Shown here: positions 21,584 through 32,760 of the stretch, piece after piece | Layout of the letters: every line of letters begins with the position of its first letter | How positions within the stretch are numbered: the stretch's first letter is position 1 | Source: Cryptomeria japonica | Lineage: Eukaryota; Streptophyta; Pinopsida; Cupressales; Cupressaceae | Assembly (NCBI RefSeq): GCF_030272615.1 | Contig: NC_081413.1 | Location: forward strand, 183,964,951 to 184,028,950 | DNA: 64,000 bases | Direction: 5' to 3' | Notes under the pieces: generated by a model | Databases searched by the model: none | What the model was told of the DNA's origin: nothing | Seen by the model: the letters and a program-made list of their open reading frames with translations, nothing else | Program-made: the position numbers and the translations under genes

Positions 21584-23144
21584 TATTAGGAAAGCAGAAT
21601 GTGGAAATGCCTTCCACAATGTCAAATTCAAAGGGGAGAGTAGTAGAATTTACTTTTAATTCTTAAATTATAGTCACTAAGATGCACATCAACAAGATAA
21701 TAAAACAAACAGAAGATCCATACATGCATAGAGAGAACAAATAATTTACATGGGAAAATCCTTATGGGTAAAAAACCCACCACCAAAGCCAATCTCTTGT
21801 ATTACAGTAAAATGTTTATTACATACAAGATACAAATTTAGCTCTCAGGTATATAATACAGAGTCTCTATTTTGGAAGCATTCAACCTACAGATAGAATC
21901 AACCTACATAGACAATAGGCACAATGTTCTTCAGTTTAGCACCCAACACCAACCACACAGACCAACCTCCAATTGTTGCCCTCAGCATCCAACCACCGAA
22001 ATCAGTCGTTGCCAACTTTCGGTATGCAAGGAAAACAAATGATCTTACAAACTTTAGTTACAGACGTTTCTACAACAAGTCATATAGATATTTGTTCATC
22101 AAACACTACCCCCTCAATTGACCGGTTTTACTCTTTGTTTTGTTCATAGACAGGAAAACTGTTCAAATTCAATTCAATTTTTTTCCCAGATGATCAACCA
22201 TCAATCTACCTAGTCACTGAACAATCATTACACATTTAGCACAAAGACCAATGGCTTCTCAACACATCATACCATCAGCACAGTCAACAAACATCAGACT
22301 CATGTTATCAGCATGAGTCTGATATCTCAAACCAACATGTTAAACCACTACTCAGTATTCCTTCTACCCCCTTATCGGTGTGAGTCCCTCTGATGATCAA
22401 TAGGATGAACCCATCAGCATGATGACAACTACCGGACGGAGATTCAAGAAGTCACATCAAAGAGAAAATTCACTCTGATGTCTGCAATCAACTGACAACA
22501 ACATATTGGCAACTGTCTCACCGATAAGCAACACAACCAAGTCCATTGACAAGAACTATATAGTCGAAAAGACATTCTTCAATTCACCTCGTAGACCAAA
22601 GTTACCCCGACGTTGTTTCGTATTGAAAAGACACCCTGATAAGATCATCCACACCATCGGCCAAAGATGCTCTGTCAGTGAAGCACACATCGATATCTTG
22701 AGTCACCCCGATGACGGTTCATAGCTACTCATCATCCATTCTGACCGATATGATCACAAACAGAACTTCCAAGAGTATTTCCTAGATCACCCAGAGTATC
22801 GCCTATCACACATACTAAAGATAGTTCAGGATCTCTATACAGGTCAACCAAAGTCACATTGATGGATAGAAACCATACTCCATAACCTCATTGGAAAGAC
22901 TCACTTCGATAAGACTATTTCGATCCATCATCAGCTAGACATGCTCAGTCAATAAGATACATACCAATAGCCCAAGTCAGCCCGATAGAAAACTCTATTT
23001 GACCATCGGCCAGAGTCACGTCGATCAGGTCACCGAAAGGGACTTCTCCAACACTACTTAGATTGGCTAGACATCTTAGGGGTCTCACCGATATTTCTCT
23101 CTCAGAGGTTCAGTTCAATAAGATTGAGGCACATTTTTCCAACA
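21584..23144 (-). mobile_element. solo LTR (1,561 bp) inserted in the gypsy remnant
   Basis: The minus strand begins TGTTGGAAAAATGTGCC at 23,144. The other end is at 21,584, where the expected TG reads TA. The flanks AAAAC (21,579-21,583) and AAAAC (23,145-23,149) are an exact 5 bp duplication. It carries the copia LTR box as ACATGGGAAAATCC...GGGTAAAAAACCC near 21,750 and AAAGGGGAGAGTAG near 21,632. No internal sequence remains, so it is a solo LTR of a copia-type element. Confidence 0.82.
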
Positions 23145-23449
23145 AAAACCACTATATCTATTGTAGCCATATTTTTGCATAATATTGAATCCTTTCCTAT
23201 ATTGTTCTATATGAAGCTAAATTGGTGATCTCTCTTCTTCATATCTATAGATCCAATTTAAAACATCTTATTCTAGGGACTCCTCATTTAGTTTACCCTA
23301 CCTCATGAAGATAGTGGGTGGCTGATACTGAATAGTGATTTTTGTCCATTGTTGGACTGGTTTAGGTTTCCCGTAGTTCCTTGGTGATACCAACAATTTT
23401 CCCACAAGAAATGCTACTTCATAAGTGTATTCCCTATATCCCTTATCTT

Positions 23450-23960
23450 CTACTTGAATCTTGATCTTGGGAGAAGAAGTGGAGGGTGTGATATATTGTG
23501 ATATGAAGATTGGGGATCAATATAAGTTGAGGTAGATGATGAGGAAGTTTCTTGGTTGATGGGGATGTGGTTTGTGGTTGTGCCTCTTAAGTTGTTACAG
23601 TATTGAAAGAGATCTCGATCACCTAGTATAGTAACCTCTATTCCATTATGGGGAAACTTAAGACACAGGTGGTATGTGGAGGGAATAATATCCATGGTGT
23701 GAATCCATGGTTGGCCAAGAAGCATATTATACCCGAGATCAAGGTCCAAGACTTGGAATACTATTTCTTACATTGCTAGGACAAATGTTATGCGGAGAGT
23801 GATGAGACCTTTGGAAAGACGCTCGATGTCACCATATGCCTTGATCTTTATCCTCTTTGATGCATCAACACAACTCTCAAAAAATCCTAAAGCTTTAACC
23901 AATTTTAATGTACAAATATTTAGGCCAACTCTATCATCTATCAAAACTCTTCTGATTTTG
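23450..23960 (-). pseudogene. Ty3/gypsy retropepsin-like protease, broken
   Basis: On the minus strand a frame from about 23,955 encodes RVLIDDRVGLNICTLKLVKA, the entrance of a gypsy retropepsin. The active-site Asp is followed by Asp-Arg rather than the usual Gly/Ser. After a stop at 23,770-23,768 the same frame continues with LDLGYNMLLGQPWIH and STYHLCLKFPHNG, typical of the C-terminal half. Retropepsin cuts the polyprotein during particle maturation. The stop and the altered triad make this copy non-functional. Confidence 0.75.
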
Positions 23961-24007
23961 TGTTAATGAATGTAGACATCTAGATGGAGTGGATCATTGT
24001 GGAAAGG

Positions 24008-24268
24008 TTAATGGGTAGGTAGATCTTGTTTAGTGAATGCAACTTGATGATTGGTAGAGAGATGTCCTACCATGGCCTCAAATTCATCAAGGTTTTTGTC
24101 ATTGTGTACTGAGGACTCTTGCAAGGCCTTGTCTAAGAGTGTCATGTGGTTAGGTGATATGTGTAAGAAGTCAAAGATGGATATTTGGATAGGCATTTTA
24201 TTTAGTTGATCCAAGATATTATATTGTGTGGCGGGGTGTGACTTTGATGCACTTCCTTGCAAGGTCAC
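24008..24268 (-). pseudogene. Ty3/gypsy gag-protease linker region
   Basis: An 86-codon frame with YNILDQLNKMPIQISIFDFL, LDKALQES and AMVGHLSTNHQVAFT. This pattern precedes the protease in gypsy polyproteins of many plants. It lies directly upstream of the protease remnant in the direction of translation. The capsid part expected further right, toward 25 kb, is not recognisable. Confidence 0.65.
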
Positions 24269-26099
24269 CTTGGATCAATGGGTGGCAACAACATAATCAA
24301 GATCTTTTACCTTTATGGTTATTATGGAGATTTTATTGTTGACTTCCTAGATATGATTAATTGTATATTTGTGGGACACGCTGGTGTAGTTGGCTATTTT
24401 GCTATGGTTTTTTGATCTAGTGGCTTTTCCCTTATTGTGGTTTTGAAATGGTTTTTTAAGATTAATATTATTAGTGTTCAAAATTCCTGAGAGATTCTCA
24501 ACTATTATTTCTCCTTGATTAATTAGGTCTTAAAGGTGATTTTCTAGTTTATAATAGGTTGAGGTCTTGTGAAATTTTATTCTATGATACACTAAAATTA
24601 TTGTCATTCCCTTTGGGTGAATATTTTGTAAACTGGAAAGGTTTACAAAATTGTAGTTTCAACCACAGTGTGTGAGATTAAATATCTTCTTGCAAAGGGG
24701 AGGTCACCTTCTTATTGCTTGTTATAAATTAACACTTGATTAGGAAATAAAACTAAACTAATGAATTGGATGTTACTTTCACTAATTCCTCTTTTTTTAG
24801 GATTGATGTTCCCCTTATTCTCTTGTTTTAGAATAAGTTCATCTTTCAAGACATTCAACTGTGAATGGTAATAAACAATAATAATAAATACCCCAAGATT
24901 ATGCAAAAGAATAGCCCTGTGTAGCACCAGTGCAAAATATGATTAAGGAGCTTACACAAGCTCAAATACTTTTGCACCCCTTTTTACAAACTAAATGAAA
25001 AAGTTACAATATATAGCATTACAAAGACTAGCAAGTATATTGTATCTTTAAACTTATAAAGGAAAGATAATTTGCAGCTCAAAGACCAAATATTCTTTAA
25101 ATAAATTGTCAATTACTATGTCTAAACCCAATATTGCAGCTCAAAGACTATCAAAATCAGATTTTAAACCCACTCTAAATTCAATAGCCACAACGCAATA
25201 CCTCAAGTTAAACTTAGGTTAAGTAACCACAATGACATAAGAACACTATAATCACATAAGAAAATGCTCCAACTCAAAGATTGAATGCACAATTTCTCCT
25301 TTTATTAACTTCAAATTGATTTGCAAAATAAGCTCAAAGTCTCAAAATGCTACACAAACTGGTACATTTTTGTTGCTATTCATAAAGATCAATATTTACA
25401 ATGAGAACCATCATATATATAGGAGAGAGGCTATGATAAAAATTAGGAAAAATTTCAACTAACTATGACTAAGTCAAAAGTAGAGTGACATTTGACTTAG
25501 GACTTGTGTAGTCCTATATTTAGAAACGTATACACAAAAAGACATCTAAGAAGTCAATTGCAAACTACAAAAATGTTGCTACAACTAAAAGGCATGAAAT
25601 TAACTAAGTGTCATTAGACACTTCTTTTCCATTTTGATCTTGTTTCAAAAACTCTTCAAACTTCTACAAGGCATTCTTCATGTGATTCGTCGGGTCCTTG
25701 GGTATGACTAGTAATGACTGGGTATAACTTGCTTGAGGAAGATCATTTGCAGTCATATTCTGAATTTACACAAATTGGAAATTCAAAAACCCACATTACA
25801 CTTGGAATATACAAAGGTGCAAATCGAACTTATAACACTAATTTACACTTGATTGAGAGTTTGAAAATGCAAAACAGGTTTATATTTGAGATGATGTAGC
25901 TCAGAATTATAACTCCGAACTACACTTTTGAGGATTTCAAGCACATATTTTCCATTCATTTCCATGTGAGGGAAGGGATCGATGATCAAAATTCAAACCT
26001 TGCAAGTGCGATTGAATTTTCAATGGTCATGGTGGTGGTTGCTGACAAAGCAGGTCCAAATTTAGTTCCTCAATTACCCCAACTACTTCTTCCCTGATC
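24269..26099. other. no gene recognised; probable repeat-derived sequence
   Basis: AT-rich sequence with short frames only. A TATATATAGGAGAGAGGC stretch at about 25,412 resembles an LTR promoter, but no termini could be placed. Confidence 0.4.
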
Positions 26100-27009
26100 A
26101 AATGTCCTGAATGGCACCATTTATTTGTGTATGCAATCCAAGGGCTCCCATGCCCATTAATTTCCATAGTTGTTCCCTCTCTTTTGATAGGGAATGTTGC
26201 AGATGTTATTTCAGAGCAAGTCACCTTGATTTTCAGGGATGTCATCCGCATCAACTGCAGATGCATTCAACTAGTCGATGTATTTCACTTTAGAGGATCA
26301 TGTGTGCACACAATAATTAGATTTAGATCTTATTTTCCCTTACTTTCATCTCTATAACCTAACCCTAACCTGATTAGGGTTTCATACTCCAATGCAAATC
26401 AGAGTTATGCTTGATATATAGAGGTAATTTTGTAGCATAATTTCAAGGTTCTTCTCTTCATTTTCTTATAGGACTAATATGTTCTATAATTATAATTTTG
26501 CTTGGTCTTCACATTAATAAAGCTATCTCTTTGCCTTTTTTATGTTTTCAGGTACCTTGTGTGTATAATCTCACCTCTATGCTTTAAATCTTTCTCTTCT
26601 TTATGTTTCTAGATTCTGTGCTATGTTAAATGCTCTTATATGTGTTGTTTGTGGAAGCTTTTAGTCCCTTTCAAAATCTCACTAAGTTTTTACCTTCATT
26701 CTTTCATTGGAAACAAGCTAAGGATAGGGATTTGTGTATGTTTTGATAACTCCTATTGACATTTTGTGCAGTCACAAGTAGAGAGAATCAAATTCTAATC
26801 TTGGTGCATTGCCTTCATTTACTATTTTGTATTCGTTCTCCTTTTATCTCTACAAGTCAATAGAATAGGTTTAGAAAGTAGGCTTTATAAGTGTTGGGTT
26901 GGTTCAACACTGCACCCTGATTGGAAAGGAAGCTAGCCTTCTCTAGAGATTCAACCTCACAATGCAAGGTTGCACACTTGGAGGTTGTTTCCATGTTTCA
27001 CAGGGTTGT
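26100..27009 (+). repeat. LTR-like repeat A, left part
   Basis: Resembles the sequence at about 35,600-36,480 in order and orientation. Shared landmarks: CCTAACCCTAA...AGGGTTTC; GAGTTATGCTTGATATATAGAGGTAATT against GAGTTATGCCTGATCTATAAAGGCAATT; AATAAA within a CTCTTTGCC context; GAGATTCAACCTCAC...TTGGGAGGTTG-like text and TTCCATGTTTCACA. The TATA, polyA-signal, end order suggests a plus-strand LTR plus leader. Its 5' limit is not clear. It is interrupted at 27,010 by a solo LTR and resumes at 28,212. Confidence 0.6.
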
Positions 27010-28211
27010 TGTTGGCCATTTGGAGGAATTGATTATGTGTTGCATTGATGTCAACACTAGCTATTTGGATGCTTTACTGACACCCTTCTGGTCCTGGTAG
27101 ACTGAGTGGTTTCTGGTTGGTTTGGATCTGACATGATCCAGTAGGCTCCGCTATGGTTTGGTTATGGAATTGGCTTATTCATGATACTCATGTTTATACT
27201 CAGTAAGTTGGTTTTGGTCTAGTGATTGGATGCTATCGTGCTTGCTTGGAAGCTTGGCTTGTAGTTCTGGCGAGGGTTTCACTGGCAGAGCTTTTGATGA
27301 ATATCTTTGGTGATATGCATAAGTGGTGTTGTTCTCGTGGAGATTCAGGATGTTGATTATGATCATGCTCAAGACTTGGTTGATTGAGATCATTGCCTTA
27401 GCGTGTGGACCTATATTGGGTCCCGGTTGATCTAGGTTATGGACCGACTTAATGTAACATGTGGATTAGACCTCTCAATGTGTTTATGGGGTGTCTTATG
27501 TGTTGGATATTATTTGTTTGGTCTAATTATGTATTTGGTTTATTGTCTGGTGGCTGACCTGATTGTTTATGGTTGAGGGTTTGTATATATAGATGTAATA
27601 TCTCATTGTAGATCAATATAGGTATAAGGTCAGGGAATGGATATGGATATTTAATGTGTGAATAATGTAATATCATTCAGGAAGAGGATTTGGTCGATCA
27701 TTGGAGATCGAATTGGGTTTATGTAAGAGGATTTAGTCCTCCGATATTGAGCTTAGCCGAAACTGTACTCAGGCATAGGAGATGCTATCTTTGCAGTTCA
27801 AACACTTCTTCCAAATTGTATTCTGGATTTCTATGTAGTCAGTGAGACTCCTTTTGTGATGAGCAGTGTGCTCTAGGTTGTTGGCCTTTCTGCAAGTGCA
27901 GGCCCCTCAATTGTAATTCACATACTTATTGCAGAAGTATTATCTAATTGTGGGTAGGCTTCCCACCGTGGTTTTTCCCTTTACTGGGTTTTCCACATAT
28001 AAATCTTAGTGTCATGTGGATGGTATTTATTCTGTGATTATTGTTTATGCTTAATTGGTTCAACTGTTATTCCAGTATTTGGTTTAAGCATTCTGGTATC
28101 AATGTTTTGGGTTCCGGTAGTAAAGTTTTAATTGCTAAATGTTCTAGTAATCTGTGACAACTGGTTCACCCCCCCTCTCAGTTGTCTTTCGGTTATTTGA
28201 ACTGTCTAACA
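27010..28211 (+). mobile_element. solo LTR, copia-type (1,202 bp)
   Basis: Begins TGTTGGCCATTTGG and ends TGTCTAACA. The flanks are GTTGT (27,005-27,009) and GTTGC (28,212-28,216), a duplication with one mismatch. Near its end are CCCACCGTGGTTTTTCCC...GGGTTTTCCACAT (about 27,963-28,000) and GGTTCACCCCCCCTCTCAGT (about 28,164), the plus-strand form of the boxes seen inverted in the other copia LTRs. Removing it restores continuity with the paralogous repeat at 36.4 kb. Confidence 0.85.
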
Positions 28212-28265
28212 GTTGCTAGGTATACGTACTTGGCAAGGGTGCAAACTTTTGTGACAACAATAATC
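28212..28265 (+). repeat. LTR-like repeat A, right part
   Basis: CAAACTTTTGTGACAACAA at about 28,241 matches CAACTTTTGTGACAACAA at about 36,475. This shows that the repeat continues here after the solo LTR. Confidence 0.6.
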
Positions 28266-28416
28266 ACAGTAATAGAAATGATCTAGACCCAAATTTTTAG
28301 CTCTAATATGGTTCAACAAGTCTCTGGATTTGATCAAGAAAATGCAAGACAAGAACTTGCGGATGTGGGATGATTTTTAATCGAATGCAAAATAGATTTT
28401 GGATTATGCAAGATAG

Positions 28417-28580
28417 TTTGGCAAGTGCAAGATAGATTTAAGCTCATGCGTAACAAATTTGGTGAGTACAAGATAGATTTAAGCACATGTATAAGAGATT
28501 TGGTGAGTGCGAGACAAATTTAAGCTCATGCGTAAGAGATTTGGTGAGTGCAAGATATATTTAAGTGCATGCAAGATTCA
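28417..28580. repeat. 41 bp minisatellite, four copies
   Basis: TTTGG(T/C)(G/A)AGTGCAAGATAGAT-type units start at 28,417, 28,458, 28,499 and 28,540, exactly 41 bases apart. Copies differ at several positions each but have no length changes. Confidence 0.93.
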
Positions 28581-29239
28581 ATTTTCTTAATGGTTGCTAC
28601 AACTTTGGGGAAATTTTGATGTCCAGATAATCATAAAACACAACAAAAAATATGAGATAATATGACTGATTACTTGAATTTGGCTCATTTTAAAGTGTAT
28701 GTTCATGGGCCAAAAAATCCCAAATTTCCAATGGTATAACACAAATGAAGACAATTCAAACACTCTTTACAACCTAAGAATCAAGAAAATGTTATAAAAA
28801 ATAGATTAGGCCCACACTTGGTATCTCAAGTTGGTAGTGCATGAAATTGTTATCTTTCTAGAGAAGGATGAGTAGGGCATCCCAAGCTTAGAGGCATAAC
28901 CCAATCACCCTCAAACTGGAGGCTACAATTAGCCTATGTAACCCAAAAAAATAATCTCAACTCAAGGAGATATAGATGGTGAGTACATTTATGATGTGAT
29001 GTGCATCCCTTGCACCAATCTATTCAACAACCAATGAGGATAAGGCTTCTAATCACAAAGAGTTTTAGTCAAGTTCGAGGACACCCACATACATACGTTC
29101 AATGGTAAGACACTTAAGTATCTAGTAAACCCAACATGGCTACAACTCATATTCGAATTGACACCATTGAAATGGTTAGTGAGTTTGGGCTACAACTTTC
29201 GCTCTCACCCTTTTTATATAGTGACTTGAATTAAATACT
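28581..29239. other. no gene recognised
   Basis: Spacer between the minisatellite and the palindrome-bearing repeats. Only short frames without motif. Confidence 0.45.
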
Positions 29240-29409
29240 ACTCAAGTTCAAACCAAGGGATGATGAAATCCCCAAGGAAGCTTCTCCTACAAAAGAATTC
29301 TTGGAAATTTTTGTGCCAACCGTTAGCAGAGATCAGTTCTGAGATTTCACAGTGACTAACACGTCGTGTTATTGTGCTCAACAGAGTTAGCTGCTTCTTT
29401 ATTTTTTCA

Positions 29410-30045
29410 AAAAATGTGCATAACATAAAGGTTATATGAAGGTCAATAACACGAGGGTTAATGATCAGGGCCTTGCAGTTACACTAGCATCTCGTGCGAA
29501 TAACACATCGCACGACATTCACCATCTTGTTATTGACAATGGCATTATTCGGTTGCGGTGGGCTAAGGTTTTGGCCGCACAAGTTTTGACCAATAGGTTT
29601 TGCTCGTGCGGGATGATGTGGAAGGCAAGGAAGTCAGTTCCTTCCTTCCCCCGTGCAAGCATAGATCAAAGAAAATGATGCTTGTAGGATAAAAGAAAGC
29701 GAAGTGTGGGCAATGTTCCCACCATCCCGCAAAGTAAAAAGTGCTAAAGAGGTTGTGTTGCGGGGCAACACATGCAAGTAGAGGAAAGGCTTCGCTGCCA
29801 TCCTACAGTGAACAAAAGCACAAAGAATAGTCGTGCAGGGTAACAAAGCAAATGAAGAAGCGATGTTCCCTACCATCCCACAAGACAAAAGCGGTAAATC
29901 AAATGGTCGTGCGGGGTAACACAGAAACAAAGGAAGAGACTTTCCCTGCTATCCCACGAGGAGAGTCAAAGATCAAAGAGACGAGTGTGGGATAGCATCG
30001 ACGGGGAAGATCTCTTTTCCCTGTAATCCCGTAGCAGATTAGGCC
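29410..30045. repeat. palindrome and 75 bp unit array 1 (LTR-derived)
   Basis: Starts with ATAAC-N6-GTTA(T/A) words (29,420; 29,446; a weaker one at 29,500). Units of about 75 bp follow, each with a TTCCCTxCxATCCCxCA core (about 29,651; 29,718; 29,790; 29,866; 29,943; 30,018) alternating with GTGCGGGGTAACA. The stretch 29,704-30,045 is repeated in the same order at 34,643-34,965. The sequence is GC-richer than its surroundings. Confidence 0.75.
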
Positions 30046-30075
30046 TATTTTGTTCCATCATCTGGTCACAATGGC

Positions 30076-30270
30076 ATGATTTGGAGAAGGAGAACAAATC
30101 AGATTGATAGAAGGCCCTCCAATCCTTTTTTTAGAAAGAACATAGTTTGCCACAACTGCAACAACTTTGGCCATAAAAAAAAATCATGTAGATCAAGGAT
30201 GGTCAAGCAAAGGAAGATGATGAATTTTGCTCCAAAAGTTGCAAATGAGAGTCAAAGGGAGATCAAGTAA
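30076..30270 (+). pseudogene. gag nucleocapsid fragment with CCHC zinc knuckle
   Basis: A 64-codon frame with CHNCNNFGHKKKSC at residues 25-38 (C-x2-C-x4-H-x4-C), set in a basic context rich in Arg and Lys on both sides. This is the RNA-binding end of a retrotransposon Gag. The rest of gag and all of pol are absent. Its different spelling separates it from the gag copies at 1 and 52 kb. Confidence 0.65.
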
Positions 30271-30790
30271 ATCTAGAGGAGAAAGTACAACCAAGGAGGT
30301 GAGAAAGGCAAGAATGCATTCATGAGCCAGCATGATGCATTCCATGCATAGGTGATACCCCCTCGAGCTTAAGGAGAAGAAAGACCTTAGAGGGAGCTAC
30401 ATATTAATCATACCTTTTACCCCCAAATTTTTGACAAGTATAAGGACAAGGATGGTGATTGTTGATGTTTGAGTTAGTTAAGCTTTTTGGATGTATGTTG
30501 TAAATACCTATATTAAAGAATTTTTTGCCTTGGTAGCATATCAAGCTTTGACATTGTTGGCATATAGTTATAGTTATATGTAGATGGCATTTCTACATAT
30601 GTGAGATTGATTACTGCTGCAAGTGTCAACAGATGGTCCATATTGCAAAATGGTTGTAGGACAGGTCAACAAGAATGAAGATGGAAGAAATCAGATAAGC
30701 AAAAGTTACAGAGCTATATATATTGTAATATTTGTTCATCTAGCATATAGGCAGTGAATGGTGCATATAATCATATAGGTGCTTTGGTTC

Positions 30791-31415
30791 AAGGGGAGCT
30801 TATTGATTACATTTTGTTTATCCTTGAACACGTGTGTGCTCCAAGGGAGATGGATCATAGAGGTTATTGGTCTCAGGGGGAGACCATTGATCAACTGGAC
30901 AACAGAAAGATTGCATGTGTAGCAGATGAGAAAATAATAGGGGGATACTATTGCTTAGAAAGTGTTAGCATGTTGATAGTAGGTGCTAATGTTGTTAAGG
31001 AGGAAAAGATGAAGTGTATAAGGTATCCACAAAGGAATTGATATTTGTTTCTAGCTGAGTGAACAAAGTCAACATAATGGTAGTAGGTTGCAGATGTGTC
31101 ATGACCAAAAATTGGAAGATCCATTCATTGCTATGTATCAGAAGGAGATGTGCTTCAATTTACTTAAGGATCAAGAGAATGATTATAGAGAATCTGAGCC
31201 ACAAGGGGAGAAGTGTTTCAATTACACAATATAGGTTTGTTGTAGAATGAATGTTTTTAGTGGAATATATGGCTTGAGGGGGAGCATAGTGATATTCATG
31301 GTTGGCAGTTGATTTGATAATTAGATGAAGTTTTACAAGCTGTCAGACCCCTTTGCCATTGTTATCAAAGGGAGAGAGTGATGATTGGTGTCGGAATCAA
31401 TGCCAAAAGGGGAGA
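30791..31415 (+). other. series of polypurine tracts before the 3' LTR
   Basis: Purine runs with a GGGG(A/G)GA-like core occur at about 30,791 (AAGGGGAG), 30,843 (AAGGGAGA), 30,874 (CAGGGGGAGA), 30,940 (AGGGGGA), 31,202 (CAAGGGGAGAAG), 31,276 (GAGGGGGAG), 31,365 (CAAAGGGAGAGAG) and finally 31,405 (AAAAGGGGAGA) abutting the LTR. The last is the functional-type polypurine tract; the others are extra copies. Confidence 0.65.
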
Positions 31416-31938
31416 TTGTTGGCATTGAAGTTTTCATTGATGTCAACATGTGTGCAGAGCTGAGTTCAGGAAGTTGCAGAAAGACATACACGACACCTAC
31501 TAGATGAAGATGCAACTGGCATGCAAAGTTGATTGATGTCAACAGTTAAGAAGCTACATTGGTTACAATGATGCAAGATGATGAGGTCTCAGAGGAAGAT
31601 CAAATTGGCTCATACGGTATTCAATCAGGATGATAGAGTTGTGCAGGTTGTATGATTATGCATGGAGGTTGCATTAAGTTATATATTGCACTTGTAGGTG
31701 ATTAAAGGACCAAGGCCATAGAGCTATGATAGCATGGAGCAAACAGGTTTGACCAAGAGCATAAGTGTTGTTGTAGCATCATATAACACACCATGTTATA
31801 CGCACAAGGAGATACGAGAGGAATGCATGAAGTGTGTCATTAGGACAGACATTTGGATGAAGAAGACAAAGGTCAGTGATGTGGTGGAGACATTAAGCAA
31901 GCTTGTTTGAATAAGAAAAAGTAAAGTTGCAATTGTGT

Positions 31939-32160
31939 ATAACACGTTGGTTATCACCATCTACAATGTTACAGAAGGTGACTGAGTTGTCAATAACATA
32001 AGGAATATATAACTACAAATGCCAATAACACAATGGATATATGACTGTAGTTGTCAATAACATGACAGGTTAGTTGTGTTGGTCTTGCGACAAAACATTC
32101 AAATAACATGAAAGTTATCGACTGAATCGCAAAAAAATTGCATAACATGATGGTTATGAA
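31939..32160. repeat. cluster of short palindromes, ATAAC-N6-GTTAT type
   Basis: Words of the form ATAACAYGANGGTTAT, with complementary arms ATAAC/GTTAT, occur at 31,939, a weak one near 31,966, then 31,993, 32,025, 32,057, 32,103 and 32,142. A further copy is at 32,824, and related copies are at 29,420 and 29,446. Spacing is 27-46 bases. The best palindromes (31,939; 32,103; 32,142) keep both arms. Confidence 0.8.
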
Positions 32161-32294
32161 GATTATCACTTTAGGGTGTGCACAACACACTGTGTTATTG
32201 ACTCTCGCCATCTCGCTAAGGTGTTACCCCGCACAACCATCAGAGTGTTATATTTTCTCATGCGGAATACGAAGATGCATAGTGAGAAGTGAAA

Positions 32295-32760
32295 AGATTT
32301 ACCATGCACGGTCGAGGGAAGAGTCAAAAGGAGGACGCGAGATAACGAGATGTCATGTAGACATAGGCATTATTTCCCCACATGGGTTCAAATCATATGT
32401 AATGAGTGGCGTAGGGGAACTTAAACAAAGCAACTTTCTTACCCCACAAGGGTTGAAATCTTATGTTATGTGTAGTGTGAGGGAACTCAAACACACACAC
32501 TTTCTTACCTTGCATGGTTGAAGGTAGCTCGAAAAGAGCATTGTGGGATAGTGTGATGCAACAAGGAGTAAGGCAGTCCTTACCCCGAATGGGTAAGATG
32601 AGCTTGCAAACTATGATGTGGGCTAACAAGAGAGAACAAAGTCTCTTGTAAATGCTTATCCTGCATGAGTCCAACACTTCTTCAAAGTGTTATGCGGGCT
32701 AACAAAAGTGAATGGAGTCACTTGAAGATTCTTACCCCGCACGGGTAAGATGGGCTCCTA
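32295..32760. repeat. array of about 73 bp units each with a TTACCC...GGGTAA palindrome
   Basis: Cores at about 32,300, 32,366, 32,439, 32,502, 32,578, 32,656 and 32,731, spaced 63-78 bases. The best copies, CTTACCCCGAATGGGTAAG (32,578) and CTTACCCCGCACGGGTAAG (32,731), are perfect 7-base-arm palindromes around a short centre; others are degenerate. The CCCCGCAC core is the reverse complement of the GTGCGGGG word in arrays 1 and 3. Confidence 0.8.

Noticed and set aside
26027-26357. Overlapping 60-79 codon frames on both strands
   Set aside because: No motif, inside LTR-like repeat A, and not conserved as frames in the paralogous repeat B.
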